A stretch of DNA of 64,000 nucleotides from Alphaproteobacteria bacterium (GTDB lineage Bacteria > Pseudomonadota > Alphaproteobacteria > Rhizobiales > Devosiaceae). The number at the start of each line of letters is the position of its first letter. Positions within the stretch are counted from its first letter, which is position 1. The notes below the pieces were generated by a model. That model was not told the origin of the DNA, made no database searches, and was given only the letters and a program-made list of their open reading frames with translations. The translations under genes and the position numbers were made by a program. The stretch lies in NCBI GenBank assembly GCA_018828145.1, contig JAHJWO010000019.1, positions 1 to 64,000 on the forward strand, given 5' to 3'. This document shows, one piece after another, positions 44,636 through 53,844 of the stretch.

Positions 44636-45516
44636 GCTGCCACCAGCTCGGCGACCGTGCGCCTGACGCCCTGTTGCCAGTCTGGCAGGGTCAAGCCGAA
44701 CGCGTCTCGAAGCTTCTTCGTTTTGAGCCGTGAATTCAGCGGGCGGACCGCCGGGGTCGGATAATCCGCCGACGCGATCGGCTCTATGGCCTCGGGCGCC
44801 AGCTTCAGGTCCGCCCCCAGCCTATCCGCTTCGGTCACGACATGGCAGGCAATGTGGTGCCAACTGGTCTCGCCGGCGGCCGCAATATGATAGGTGCCCG
44901 ATTGGGCCTCATTGTGCATCGTCTGCTCCAGCGCCCGTGCGGTAACGTCGGCAATAAGTTCGGCGCTGGTCGGCGCCCCGTACTGGTCCGAAACGACACG
45001 AAGATGATCGCGCGCTTGCGCCAGTTCGAGGATGCTGCGGACGAAGTTCTTACCCCGTGGCGCATGCACCCATGAGGTCCGCAAGATCAGGTGCTTGCAA
45101 CCCGAAGCCGCAATCGCCTCGTCTCCCGCCAGCTTGCTCCGCCCATACTCGTTGAGGGGTCCGGTCGGGCTGGTTTCCTGGAACGGGTTGCTGCCGCTGC
45201 CATCGAACACATAGTCGCTCGAATAATGCACCAGCCAGAACTCCCGACTGGCTGCCAGCCGCGCGAGAATATCAACCGCCTTGTGGTTTATTGCATCGGC
45301 CTGCTGGGGGTGCATTTCCGCGTCATCCACCGCCGTATAGGCCGCGGCATTGACGACAGCGTCGGGCCGGCTATCTCCCAGTATCCGCCTGACGCTGCCA
45401 GGATCGCAGAGGTCTAGCGCCGAGCGCGCTACCACGACAATATCGCCCAATGGCGCCAACGACCGCTGCAATTCCCATCCCACCTGACCCGATCCTCCCA
45501 GGATCAAGATTTTCAT
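44632..45516 (-). CDS. rfbD: dTDP-4-dehydrorhamnose reductase
   Basis: A 294-aa short-chain reductase from [16 protein letters not shown]; the catalytic Tyr-Lys pair is in YGRSKLAGD, and [15 protein letters not shown] is a family line. It performs the final NAD(P)H step to dTDP-L-rhamnose. The ATG at 45516 overlaps the rfbB stop; the in-frame codon at 45573 would run into rfbB. Confidence 0.95.
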   Translation of the reverse strand: MKILILGGSGQVGWELQRSLAPLGDIVVVARSALDLCDPGSVRRILGDSRPDAVVNAAAYTAVDDAEMHPQQADAINHKAVDILARLAASREFWLVHYSSDYVFDGSGSNPFQETSPTGPLNEYGRSKLAGDEAIAASGCKHLILRTSWVHAPRGKNFVRSILELAQARDHLRVVSDQYGAPTSAELIADVTARALEQTMHNEAQSGTYHIAAAGETSWHHIACHVVTEADRLGADLKLAPEAIEPIASADYPTPAVRPLNSRLKTKKLRDAFGLTLPDWQQGVRRTVAELVAA

Positions 45517-46556
45517 GTGTATTGCCTGGCGACCCAGTCGCGATAACTGCCTCCGGTCACCGCGGCGGTCCATTCTCGATGCTCAACGTACCACTGCACG
45601 GTCCGGGCGATGCCGCTCTCGAAAGTCTCGAGCGGCTTCCAACCCAGTTCAGAACGCAGCTTGCTGCTATTGATGGCATAGCGCCGGTCATGACCGGGCC
45701 GGTCGCGCACCAGCACGATCTGGTCGCTATAGGAGCAACCGTCGAGCCGCGGCAGATAGTCATCCAGCATGGCGCAGATCGTGCGCGCGACAGCGATGTT
45801 CTGCCGCTCCGCATTGCCGCCGATATTGTAGGTCTCACCCGGGCGGCCGTTGGCGAGTACCATGCGCAGTGCGCGACAATGATCGGCCACATAAAGCCAG
45901 TCGCGCACCTGTTGGCCGTCGCCGTAAAGGGGCAAGTCCTTGCCGGTTGTGGCGTTGTGAATCAGCAGGGGAATGAGTTTTTCGGGAAAGTGATAGGGCC
46001 CGTAATTGTTCGAGCAATGCGTGGTCAGCACCGGCAGGCCGTAAGTCTCCCCATAGGCGCGTACCAAGTGATCTGACGCCGCCTTGCTGGCTGCATAGGG
46101 GCTGTTAGGTCGATAGGGGCTGGTTTCGACGAACGCCGGATCGTCCGGCTCGAGCGAGCCAAACACTTCGTCTGTCGACACATGCAAAAACCGGAAATTG
46201 TGATGCTTGCGCCAGTGTTCGAGTGCCGCCTGCAGAAGGTGGGTGGTCCCCACCACATTGGTATCGACAAAGCACAACGGCCCGTCGATTGAGCGGTCGA
46301 CATGGCTTTCGGCGGCGAAGTGCACAATGGCGCGTACCTCGAAATTGCTCAGCCAGGCGCTCACCTGGGAATGATCCGCGATGTCCCCATGGGCGAAAAC
46401 ATAGCGCGGCGAATCCTCGATATCGCGCAGGTTGTCGAGATTGCCCGCATAGGTGAGCTTGTCGAGATTGATCACCGGCTCATCGCCATGGGCTAGCCAT
46501 TCATGGATAAAGTTGGACCCAATAAAGCCGGCACCACCTGTCACGAGTATCGTCAT
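45513..46556 (-). CDS. rfbB: dTDP-glucose 4,6-dehydratase
   Basis: A 347-aa extended SDR enzyme: ILVTGGAGFIGSNF at the N-terminus, THLLQAAL, the STDEVFGSL active site with Asp and Glu, and YAASKAASDHLV with the Tyr-Lys pair. First gene of the rhamnose operon in the order rfbB-D-A-C. The ATG at 46556 has AAGGTG eight bases upstream; a GTG at 46565 is also in frame. The product supplies rhamnose to the glycosyltransferases clustered to the right. Confidence 0.95.
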   Translation of the reverse strand: MTILVTGGAGFIGSNFIHEWLAHGDEPVINLDKLTYAGNLDNLRDIEDSPRYVFAHGDIADHSQVSAWLSNFEVRAIVHFAAESHVDRSIDGPLCFVDTNVVGTTHLLQAALEHWRKHHNFRFLHVSTDEVFGSLEPDDPAFVETSPYRPNSPYAASKAASDHLVRAYGETYGLPVLTTHCSNNYGPYHFPEKLIPLLIHNATTGKDLPLYGDGQQVRDWLYVADHCRALRMVLANGRPGETYNIGGNAERQNIAVARTICAMLDDYLPRLDGCSYSDQIVLVRDRPGHDRRYAINSSKLRSELGWKPLETFESGIARTVQWYVEHREWTAAVTGGSYRDWVARQYT

Positions 46557-46763
46557 TGCCGTCACCTTCGTACATCGTCGGCGGAAAGCCCCTTAGTGCC
46601 TGAAGTAGATCCGGAATTTGGAACGGCGCAATTGCCGGAGTTGCTTAGGCCTTACGAGCTATCCAAACCTATTGGCGTTCAATGAAGGGCAGCGGGGGAT
46701 GCCACTCGGTTGCGCCTAGCTCGTTTTGGCCATCGTTACTGGCCGGCATACGCACCCGCCCAG

Positions 46764-47996
46764 CTAATTCTTCCGATGCTGCCGGTCGAGGGCGTTGAAA
46801 TCATCGGCCGGCGTGGGCAGCCGGAGGGCGCGGGCGAGCCTGCGTCGCACATAGTGTCGCCCGACCCCCCACGACACCCGGGCGATCTCCGTCGCCTTCG
46901 CTCGTGCCGACAGGCTGATCGCCGTTTCGTAGTGCGACACCTGAGTTCGCGCCGCGCTTTCAAGACTGAACCGATCGACGATCAGCTTGCGGCCAAACGC
47001 CCCGAGACTGTGCCGAAGGGCCGGATTGTCCATCAACGGTTCCAGTGCACTGCGAAGGGCATCACTTCCGTCCCCACCGCTGGCGAGTCCATACCATCCC
47101 GCCTCGAGGAACTGGGAAACCGTGGTCAGATCGCAGAGCTTCCAAAATCCGGCCTCCCCCTGAACGATCAGTGGCTTGCCAAAGGCCAGGCCGCGAAGGG
47201 CGGAGCCGCCCATGCCTAAAACGATGTCGGCTGCCGCGTAGGCGGGCCGCGGATCTTGAAGCTCGCCCAAAAGCGATACCACGGCGTTGCCGGCCATTGC
47301 GTTCACTGCACCCGCCGCAGCTTCAACCTCGGAGCGCGCGGGGCCGTCGCCCACGATTGCCAAATGGATATTTCGGCCCTCGCTTGCCAGGCGACCAACG
47401 GTTCGACAGGCGACCAGCAAGCCTTCCAGTTTTAGTTCGCGCACCAGCCGGCAAACCACCACGATCAGCATGGCATCCGGCGCAAGCTGCAGGCCAAGGC
47501 GAAAGCCAAGACCATCGAATTCCGGACTATTCGCATGCACATCGACCGGCGGCTCGATCAGTCCGACCGACTGAAAACCGTCAACGAGGCACTGCCGGCG
47601 AAGCAACTCGACGCCGACGACGAGCGGCATTGAGCGGGGCAGAAAGGGGGCGACGGCCGCCGACATGACGGTGGCGATTACCGGAGTGCCAAGCACACGG
47701 TGGGGCCCGAGCCACGCATCGACGGCAGGCGGCCACTCATAGCCATGGACGATGTCGATGCCACGCTGCTCGACGAGCCGAGTCAGCGAGCTCATGACCC
47801 CGGGAGACGGTCTGGTCCTGTGTGTGCTAACCCGGATATGTTCGAGGCCGGCTTTTTCGACGATTGGGGAGAGTGCTCCGTCTTCCGCCAACAGCAGGAC
47901 GTTATGACCGAGGGACTGCGTTGCCTGGCCAATCTCTATGGCGTTGAACTGACTGCCGCCAACCTCCATCGAATGGGCGTAAACGACGATGTTCAT
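46764..47996 (-). CDS. GT4-type glycosyltransferase (paralogue 1)
   Basis: A 410-aa two-Rossmann protein: the N-terminal line MNIVVYAHSMEVGGSQFNAI is the usual GGxxxxxxxL acceptor motif variant, and HLAIVGDGPARSEVEAA and GSALRGLAFGKPLIV belong to the donor domain. The EX7E motif is atypical because the first Glu position is not conserved (MGGSALRGLAFGKPL). It is very similar along its whole length to the gene at 51209-52444. Role: adding a sugar to the surface polysaccharide. Confidence 0.88.
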   Translation of the reverse strand: MNIVVYAHSMEVGGSQFNAIEIGQATQSLGHNVLLLAEDGALSPIVEKAGLEHIRVSTHRTRPSPGVMSSLTRLVEQRGIDIVHGYEWPPAVDAWLGPHRVLGTPVIATVMSAAVAPFLPRSMPLVVGVELLRRQCLVDGFQSVGLIEPPVDVHANSPEFDGLGFRLGLQLAPDAMLIVVVCRLVRELKLEGLLVACRTVGRLASEGRNIHLAIVGDGPARSEVEAAAGAVNAMAGNAVVSLLGELQDPRPAYAAADIVLGMGGSALRGLAFGKPLIVQGEAGFWKLCDLTTVSQFLEAGWYGLASGGDGSDALRSALEPLMDNPALRHSLGAFGRKLIVDRFSLESAARTQVSHYETAISLSARAKATEIARVSWGVGRHYVRRRLARALRLPTPADDFNALDRQHRKN

Positions 47997-48054
47997 ATCG
48001 CCGTCTCTTCTCTTGACGTGTCGTCAACGACGATCAGTGTGAAATCGATAAGGC

Positions 48055-48477
48055 TCATGCCTTGCTCGGCTGGGATAGCAATGGCCGGGTAACGTGGCGC
48101 GCCGGCAGTCGCCGAATTGCGACCAGAGCACCAGCTCGATGCACGCTCGAGCCACTAAGGCTGCGCAAGAGCTCACCAACAAACACGGCGATTCGAAACA
48201 AGGCCGTGGAAACCACATCATGGTGCCGCGCATAATCTCGGATGCGATTAGCCGTCAAGATCGCGTACAGGCAATCGTTGCGCCTGTAGTCGCCCCCGAT
48301 ATGGACCACGGTGGCTTCGGGCGCATAGACAATGCGATACCCCGCCGCCCTGATGCGCCGATGATAGTCCACTTCCTCGCTATAGAGAAAGAACGTCTCG
48401 TCCCAATCGCCCACGGCGGCCCTTGCCTCAGCAGATATCGCCAACGCTGCTCCGCTGGCCCAATCGATAATGCCTGG
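48055..48477 (-). pseudogene. Truncated GT2 glycosyltransferase, C-terminal half
   Basis: About 140 residues starting at IDWASGAALAIS and including the acceptor motif DETFFLYSEEVDYHRRIRAAG of rhamnosyltransferase-like GT2 enzymes. The N-terminal nucleotide-binding half is absent: similarity to the intact GT2 at 52799-53689 begins abruptly at 48475, at the edge of a palindrome. An ATG at 48480 is in frame but cannot make an active enzyme. Confidence 0.8.
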
Positions 48478-48516
48478 CACCTCGAGGGGGCCGACAGCTG
48501 TCGCCCCCTCGAGGTG
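48478..48516. repeat. 39-bp palindrome at a rearrangement breakpoint
   Basis: Perfect 14-bp arms CACCTCGAGGGGGC and GCCCCCTCGAGGTG enclose 11 bases that contain a further palindrome, GACAGCTGTC. It lies exactly where the GT2 gene is cut and the second ehuDA relic region begins. The outer part is the TGGCACCTCGAGG unit also seen twice near 39.7 kb. Confidence 0.8.
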
Positions 48517-48541
48517 CTGGCGATGTCAAACCCCGCAGGCG

Positions 48542-49072
48542 CAACCCGATCTGCCATTGCCAAAAGCCTTGGGCCTCGGACGCAAGCCTGCGTCAACGCC
48601 GCGGTGTCCACGCGCTGGCCTTATGGCTGTTGCCAAGGACCAGCACGAGGCGGCACGAGCACCGAACCTGTCTGCAGCACGGACCTTTACCATATCGTGG
48701 TGCCCCAGGCGGTGCCGCGCATCGTCCCTGCCATGCGCAATTACCTGGTTTCAAACATGAAGGATGTTCCAGTGCTTTTGGTCGTAACCGTTCTGGAGAT
48801 GCTCGACGTCGCCAAGATGTGGGTGATTGCACACTGGAATATCTGGTTCCGCTGTCCATGGTCGGCGGACTCTCATCATGACGCTGGTCGCGTCCGCAGG
48901 CGTCCGCCTGCTGGATGCCTGCTTCCCAAGCAGGGATACCCTTGAAGTGACCGACCGATCATAAAGTTTGACAAAGTCGTGAAGCGTTTCGGCGACCTGA
49001 CCGTGCTCGACGAGCTCGATTTCGAAGTCATGCCAGGCGAAAGCACGCCCCCTGCGTGGGGCGACTACTGCT
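48542..49072 (+). pseudogene. Decayed ectoine-type ABC permease and ATPase start (ehuD-ehuA', copy B)
   Basis: The relic reads KDQHEAARA, then, in another frame, YHIVVPQAVPRIVPAMRNYL and KDVPVLLVVTVLEMLDVAK. Further on, VPLSMVGGLSS and the ATPase start KFDKVVKRFGDLTVLDELDF end at the Pro-Gly-Glu codons before Walker A. It is nearly collinear with copy A (39824-40342), with different frameshifts. It ends at the hairpin shared by both copies. Confidence 0.82.
49044..49065 (-). repeat. Isolated hairpin resembling a type I-C CRISPR repeat (copy B)
   Basis: On the minus strand GTCGCCCC, loop ACGCA and GGGGGCGTG follow one another; loop and stem differ slightly from copy A. It sits at the same place relative to the ehuA relic. 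It is a single unit, not an array. Confidence 0.35.
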
Positions 49073-49245
49073 CGTGGAAGGCTCGCGCCATGCTGTCTGT
49101 TACCGGCTTGATGAGGTAGTCGAGGAAGGTGCGTTCGCGGGTGCGGACCAAGACTTCTGCGGGCATGCCGGGGGTCGGCGAGAAGCCTGGTATGCGCGCG
49201 ATCTGCTCCGCTGAAATCGAGACCCGCGCCAGATAAACGTCGCGA
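49065..49245 (-). pseudogene. C-terminal remnant of a type I secretion adaptor (HlyD/PrsE family)
   Basis: The last 57 codons of a minus-strand frame read VYLARVSISAEQIARIPGFS, then PGMPAEVLVRTRERTFLDYL and KPVTDSMARAFHEQ. This is the highly conserved end of HlyD-family adaptors of protease/RTX exporters (PrsE, AprE type). Upstream the similarity stops. The relic implies that a type I exporter once lay in this cluster, where an RTX protein gene remains at 58109. Confidence 0.75.
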
Positions 49246-49965
49246 GCGGGGCCCTGGGAACCGGCAATGGTGTCCGCATGTGGGCCTTTTTCGCCGCCAG
49301 CAACATCACGACGTGACTCTCGACTGCGCGGATACGACGAACAAAAAGGTCGTGACCGGAAGAAGCAATTTGGCATGGGATTGTCAAAGCGCAGTGCCTC
49401 CCTGGACCAGGGCATGTCGTTACGACGCGTGGGGCGGTCTGCTTGTTGATGCTGGGGAACTCGAGGCTGCCGTGCTGCGAGGCGGCAAGGGCTTGGTGGA
49501 AGGCGTGTTCCAATGGCAGATCCGCCGGGCTTCCGTCTCGATAACTCACTATTGGCTTGACGATGTGCTCCGACAACACCGCTCGGACCTGATTGATTGT
49601 GAAGAGAGCGCCTTCAGCAATATCGGTCCTTACGGTAACAGGCACCACGACCAAGGCTGTTTCGTCTATCGCCTTCAGCCTGCCATTGTGTCGAGCGCGT
49701 CGAAGATATCGGCTACCCGCGCGACGCTTCCCGCTGCCATATCGTAGACAATGATCATCCTCGGATTGTCCGCGAGGAGCTTGATCAGCTGCAGAACAAT
49801 CCCATGATTATCCATATCGATCACTTCGTTACTCATGACGGCATTAGTTCCGGCAAAGGGTATGGTTCTGACTTCCCCATAACGCAGCAGCCTAGTCTGC
49901 TCGTCATTTTGCAGGATGTCAGTGGCGTACCTCGGCGCAATGCGGACCTGTGCAGCGCCGCAGAC
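49246..49965 (-). other. Degenerate coding remnants, one with chain-length-determinant-like start
   Basis: A minus-strand frame without start (49965-49675) encodes AAQVRIAPRYATDILQNDEQ and RLLRYGEVRTI, reminiscent of the periplasmic start of Wzz/GumC-type polysaccharide chain-length proteins, then unfamiliar sequence to a stop. A second frame (about 49650-49440, EHIVKPIVSYRDGSPADLPL and LEHAFHQALAASQHGSLEF) is protein-like but unassigned. No intact gene is present between the HlyD tail and the GT2 gene. Confidence 0.4.
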
Positions 49966-50991
49966 TCAGGTCAGCGAGCGTTGCTTAGGCAACGATGATT
50001 GTCTGGCCGACTTTAGGAACTTGCGTAGGACGATGCCCGCGACCGCCAGCACGCTGGGCGGGTCAAGGGCCACACTCGCTAGAAGAAATTTAGCAGCTAG
50101 GCGTGGCTTACTGTCATTGACGAGGAAACCAGCCAGATTGCGCATCAACATGGCCCTGCGCGTCGCGTAGCGTTGGAGCAATTTGCGGTTGTTCTTCATG
50201 ATCCGGATCTCTCCCAGCGTCTGCCGCCGGCGCGATCGCGAGATGCTGTCAACAGAGACTGAACCGAGCACCAGCGGCGTTGCATATTCCAGGATACGGA
50301 CTACCTGCGCCAGCCGCACGGCGAATTCATAATCCTCGTTGGCCGAGGCAACTGGGTCGAACCAAGATCGGGTCGGCATACAATCTGACCTGAACATGGC
50401 GCATTGTACGCTGAGGCGATTGTCTCGAAGGAGCCAATCAACTTGATCCACGTCGCACGGCAGTCGCCCTACTGCTGAAGGCGTCACGTACACAAGGTCG
50501 GGACCAAAGCGGCCGGAGCCGTCGCGGCCATGTAGAATTTTGGGACCCGTAATAGCGCCGAACTCGCGGGGCAGATCGGCGAAAACTGCCAATTGGAATT
50601 CCAGTTTTCCAGGAAGCCACAGGTCATCGCTGTCCTGAAAGGCGATGTACTGCCCCTTAGCTAGGGAAAGCCCGGTGTTGCGGGCGGCGCCGGCACCTCC
50701 GTTGGAAGGACGACGGATGTAGGTGACCCGGGGATCACCGATGCTGGCAATCAAGCCTTCGATGTCTTCGCTAGAGGCATCGTCGACAACAATCAGCTCT
50801 AGGTTCTTAACCGACTGCGTAAGCACGCTGGAAATTGCAGCGGGCAGCGTTCGAAGTCGATTGTACGTTGGCAATATGACTGAAATCTGCGGGACTGCCT
50901 GCCAACCCGCTCTTTTGGCCTGCGCGCAATCCGAATATGATGTCGCGACAGGCCCGGCAATGCTCGGCTTCCCAAATCTAACGTTGTTCAT
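49966..50991 (-). CDS. GT2-family glycosyltransferase
   Basis: A 341-aa GT-A enzyme: ISVILPTYNRLRTLPAAISS, LELIVVDDASSED, the donor-metal motif AFQDSDDLWLPGKLE, then a C-terminal helical part. It transfers a sugar from an NDP donor in surface-polysaccharide assembly. An N-terminal tail of 35 residues precedes the domain, and the true start may lie further in. Its 3' side borders degenerate sequence. Confidence 0.85.
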   Translation of the reverse strand: MNNVRFGKPSIAGPVATSYSDCAQAKRAGWQAVPQISVILPTYNRLRTLPAAISSVLTQSVKNLELIVVDDASSEDIEGLIASIGDPRVTYIRRPSNGGAGAARNTGLSLAKGQYIAFQDSDDLWLPGKLEFQLAVFADLPREFGAITGPKILHGRDGSGRFGPDLVYVTPSAVGRLPCDVDQVDWLLRDNRLSVQCAMFRSDCMPTRSWFDPVASANEDYEFAVRLAQVVRILEYATPLVLGSVSVDSISRSRRRQTLGEIRIMKNNRKLLQRYATRRAMLMRNLAGFLVNDSKPRLAAKFLLASVALDPPSVLAVAGIVLRKFLKSARQSSLPKQRSLT

Positions 50992-51208
50992 ACGAGACCT
51001 GTTCTGGATAGGAGGTGCGTAAGCCCTATACTAAGCCTCATCAAAGACAGTCGGGCCTACTTTCGTTAAGCGGTCGATGGTTGATGCTTGTCGCCTCGTC
51101 AACCTTACCCAATAGCATACCGGAGCGTTATCGACGTCACGATTGCTCGATCTGCCTAGGGGGTCTGATCGCTTGATTTACGCGCACAGCGATATATTCC
51201 GAACTGAG

Positions 51209-52444
51209 CTATCTGTTTTTGCTTAGCTGCCGTTGACGGGCGTTGAAATCGTCGGCCGGACTTGGTGTCCGGAATACATGGGCCAGTCGCCGCCGCAGAT
51301 AGTGCCGTCCCACGCCCCATGACACGCGAACGATCTCGGCTGCCGTCGCTGGCGCCGATTGGCTGATTGCTTGCTCGTATAGCAACACCTGAGTTCTCGC
51401 CGCGCCCTCAAGGCTGAACCGATCGAGAATGAGCTTACGGCCGAACACCCCCAGGCTTTGTCTTAGCGCCGAATTGGCAATCAAAGGTTCGAGCGCACTG
51501 CGGAGAGCGTCAGATCCATCGGCACCGCTTCCGAGGCCAAACCACCCCTCGTTTAGGAATTGCGAAACTGTCCTCGGATCGCAAAGTTTCCAGAATCCCG
51601 CTTCGCCCTGAACGATCAGCGGCTTGCCGAAGGCCATACCTCGGAGCGCTGAGCCGCCCATTCCCAAGACGACGTCCGCCGTTGCATAAGCTGGCCGAGG
51701 ATCTTGCAGCTCGCCTAAGAGCGAGACTACGGAGGAACCGCCCACTGCGTTCGCCATGGCCGCTGCAGCTTCGACCTCGGCGCGAGCTGGACCGTCGCCT
51801 ACGATTGCCAAATGCACGTTTCGACCCTCGCTGACCAGTCGTCCCACCGTCCTGCAGGCGGCAAGCAATCCTTCGAGCTTCAGCTCGTGCGCGAGCCGAC
51901 ACACCACCACGACTAGGGTGGTGTCAGGCGCAAGCTGCAAGCGTGCGCGAAAGCCAATACCATCGAATTGCGGCGTGTTTGCATGCACATCCACCGGCGG
52001 CTCGACTAGCGCCACCGACCGAAAACCATCGTCAAGGCAGCGTTGGCGAAGCAATTCAACGCCGACCACGAGCGGCATTGACCGCGGCAAAAACGGGGCG
52101 ACGGCTGCCGACATGACAGTGGCGATCACCGGTGTACCAAGTGCGCGATGAGGCCCCAACCACGCATCAATGGCAGGAGGCCATTCATAGCCGTGGACTA
52201 TGTCTATGCGGCGCCGCTCGACGAGCCGAGTCAGAAAATTCATGACGCCAGGAGACGGCCTGCTTCTGCGCGTGCTAATTTTGATATGTTCAAGGCCAGC
52301 CTTTTCGGCGATCGGAGACAATGCTCCATCTTCGGCCACAAGCAGAACGTTATGGCCCAGTGCTTGCGTGGCCTGGCCGATCTCGATGGCGTTTAACTGA
52401 CTGCCGCCCAGTTCCATCGAATGGGCGTAAACCACGATGTTCAT
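51209..52444 (-). CDS. GT4-type glycosyltransferase (paralogue 2)
   Basis: Read from the ATG at 52444 (MNIVVYAHSMELGGSQL), matching the start of paralogue 1; the frame extends to 52528 but diverges there. It shares nearly every motif with the 46764-47996 gene (WPPAIDAWLGPHRALGTPVI; HLAIVGDGPARAEVEAAA; GSALRGMAFGKPLIVQGEAG). Conservation of the frame with many synonymous differences suggests both copies are kept by selection. The 217 bp between it and the GT2 gene hold no gene. Confidence 0.88.
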   Translation of the reverse strand: MNIVVYAHSMELGGSQLNAIEIGQATQALGHNVLLVAEDGALSPIAEKAGLEHIKISTRRSRPSPGVMNFLTRLVERRRIDIVHGYEWPPAIDAWLGPHRALGTPVIATVMSAAVAPFLPRSMPLVVGVELLRQRCLDDGFRSVALVEPPVDVHANTPQFDGIGFRARLQLAPDTTLVVVVCRLAHELKLEGLLAACRTVGRLVSEGRNVHLAIVGDGPARAEVEAAAAMANAVGGSSVVSLLGELQDPRPAYATADVVLGMGGSALRGMAFGKPLIVQGEAGFWKLCDPRTVSQFLNEGWFGLGSGADGSDALRSALEPLIANSALRQSLGVFGRKLILDRFSLEGAARTQVLLYEQAISQSAPATAAEIVRVSWGVGRHYLRRRLAHVFRTPSPADDFNARQRQLSKNR

Positions 52445-52798
52445 GTCACAGGTGCAATCTGCGGCCCATGCAGCGTCTCGCACGTCCGGGTGGGAGCCGG
52501 CACCAGGGCGCTCAGAAGATGAGACCATTTTGGTGGTGAAGGTATGACAAAAATGGGGGCCATCGGTGCGTCCTGTTTCTTACCCGCATCGTAGCAGTTC
52601 CGAGCCTTCTGGAGCTGATGCTAAAGGCGGGCAGGAGCAATCCTATGGGCTTACGTCCCGAAGCTGCCTAAATCGAACCGTGTAGGGGCGGCAACGGTTC
52701 AGCCTGATTGCTGAGGTGAAAATCTGTTCACGATCAACAAGGGTAGTGCGGCCCGGCCTTATGTGTGTCGGTCAGCATTGCGCGTGAGGAGACAACAA

Positions 52799-53689
52799 TT
52801 GAACGCTATCGCTGAACCTATCGAGCGGTTGGCCGTCATCATCGTGGCCTACAACAGCGCAAGTGCCCTAAGTGGGCTGCTCGACTCGATCCAGGAGCAC
52901 CGTACTGAAGTGGCGCATCTGGATGTCTATGTCATAGACAACGACTCTCGAGACGATTCCGTGACGATTGCCCAGGCCCATCCAGTGGGCGCCTTTGTGG
53001 TCCCCACCTTCCACAATGGAGGCTATGCGGCGGGCATCAATATTGGCGCGGCACTGGCCGGGCCTCATGCGCACCTGCTGATCCTCAATCCTGACACGCG
53101 GCTGCAGCCCGGCACACTTCGCCTGTTGCTCACGCACGCGATCAAACAGCGGGTCGGCGTTGCGGTTCCCAAACTGCTCCAGGAGGATGGAACCTATGCG
53201 CCTTCCATCCGCCGGGAGCCTTCGCTAGTGACTGGCTGGTCCGACGCGTTGGTCGGCACGGCAATTGCAGCACGGATGGGCCTGGGAGAAATCGTCGCGA
53301 ACAAGGACCTCTACGCCAAGGGTGGTGAAATCGAATGGGCAAGCGGCGCCGCATTGCTCATTTCCGCAACCGCCCGTCAGACAGTGGGTGATTGGGACGA
53401 GACATTTTTCTTGTACAGCGAAGAAGTTGACTATTTCCAGCGGGTCCGGGCGGCAGGCTTTAACCCCGCCTATGTGGCGGAAGCTCGCGTGGCCCATGAA
53501 GGCGGCGACTACCATGAAAACATTTACCTGTCGGCTTTGATGACGACCAACAGGATACGATATTTCCGTCGGCACCACGGTCCTTTAGCCACGTGGGCCT
53601 TCCGTATGGCACTGATATTCGGCTCGACTATACGAGCACCGCTTGGCCGCGGTCACCGAGCGGCCCTTCGAGCCGCACTTTCCACGTAG
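52799..53689 (+). CDS. GT2-family glycosyltransferase (rhamnosyltransferase-like)
   Basis: A 296-aa enzyme: LAVIIVAYNSASALSGLLDS, DVYVIDNDSRDDS, NGGYAAGINIGA, LILNPDTRL, then WASGAALLISATARQ and DETFFLYSEEVDYFQRVRAA. The chosen start is a TTG at 52799 with GGAG seven bases upstream; an ATG at 52763 would add 12 basic residues. Its family often transfers rhamnose, which fits the rfb operon. It is divergent from GT4 paralogue 2 and intact, unlike its cousin at 48055. Confidence 0.85.
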   Translation: MNAIAEPIERLAVIIVAYNSASALSGLLDSIQEHRTEVAHLDVYVIDNDSRDDSVTIAQAHPVGAFVVPTFHNGGYAAGINIGAALAGPHAHLLILNPDTRLQPGTLRLLLTHAIKQRVGVAVPKLLQEDGTYAPSIRREPSLVTGWSDALVGTAIAARMGLGEIVANKDLYAKGGEIEWASGAALLISATARQTVGDWDETFFLYSEEVDYFQRVRAAGFNPAYVAEARVAHEGGDYHENIYLSALMTTNRIRYFRRHHGPLATWAFRMALIFGSTIRAPLGRGHRAALRAALST

Positions 53690-53844
53690 GTCAGCATCAC
53701 TTCGGGCGGCGCTGACGCAGATAGAAGCGGTCGTCGGCTGTAGGGCAGTTGATCTGTGCGAATGGGACCTGTTCTGGGCCGCAAGCTTGCGATGGCATGA
53801 TGGAGTTGGTCGGTTGAGATCCACACAGACGATCTAGACTTGCT

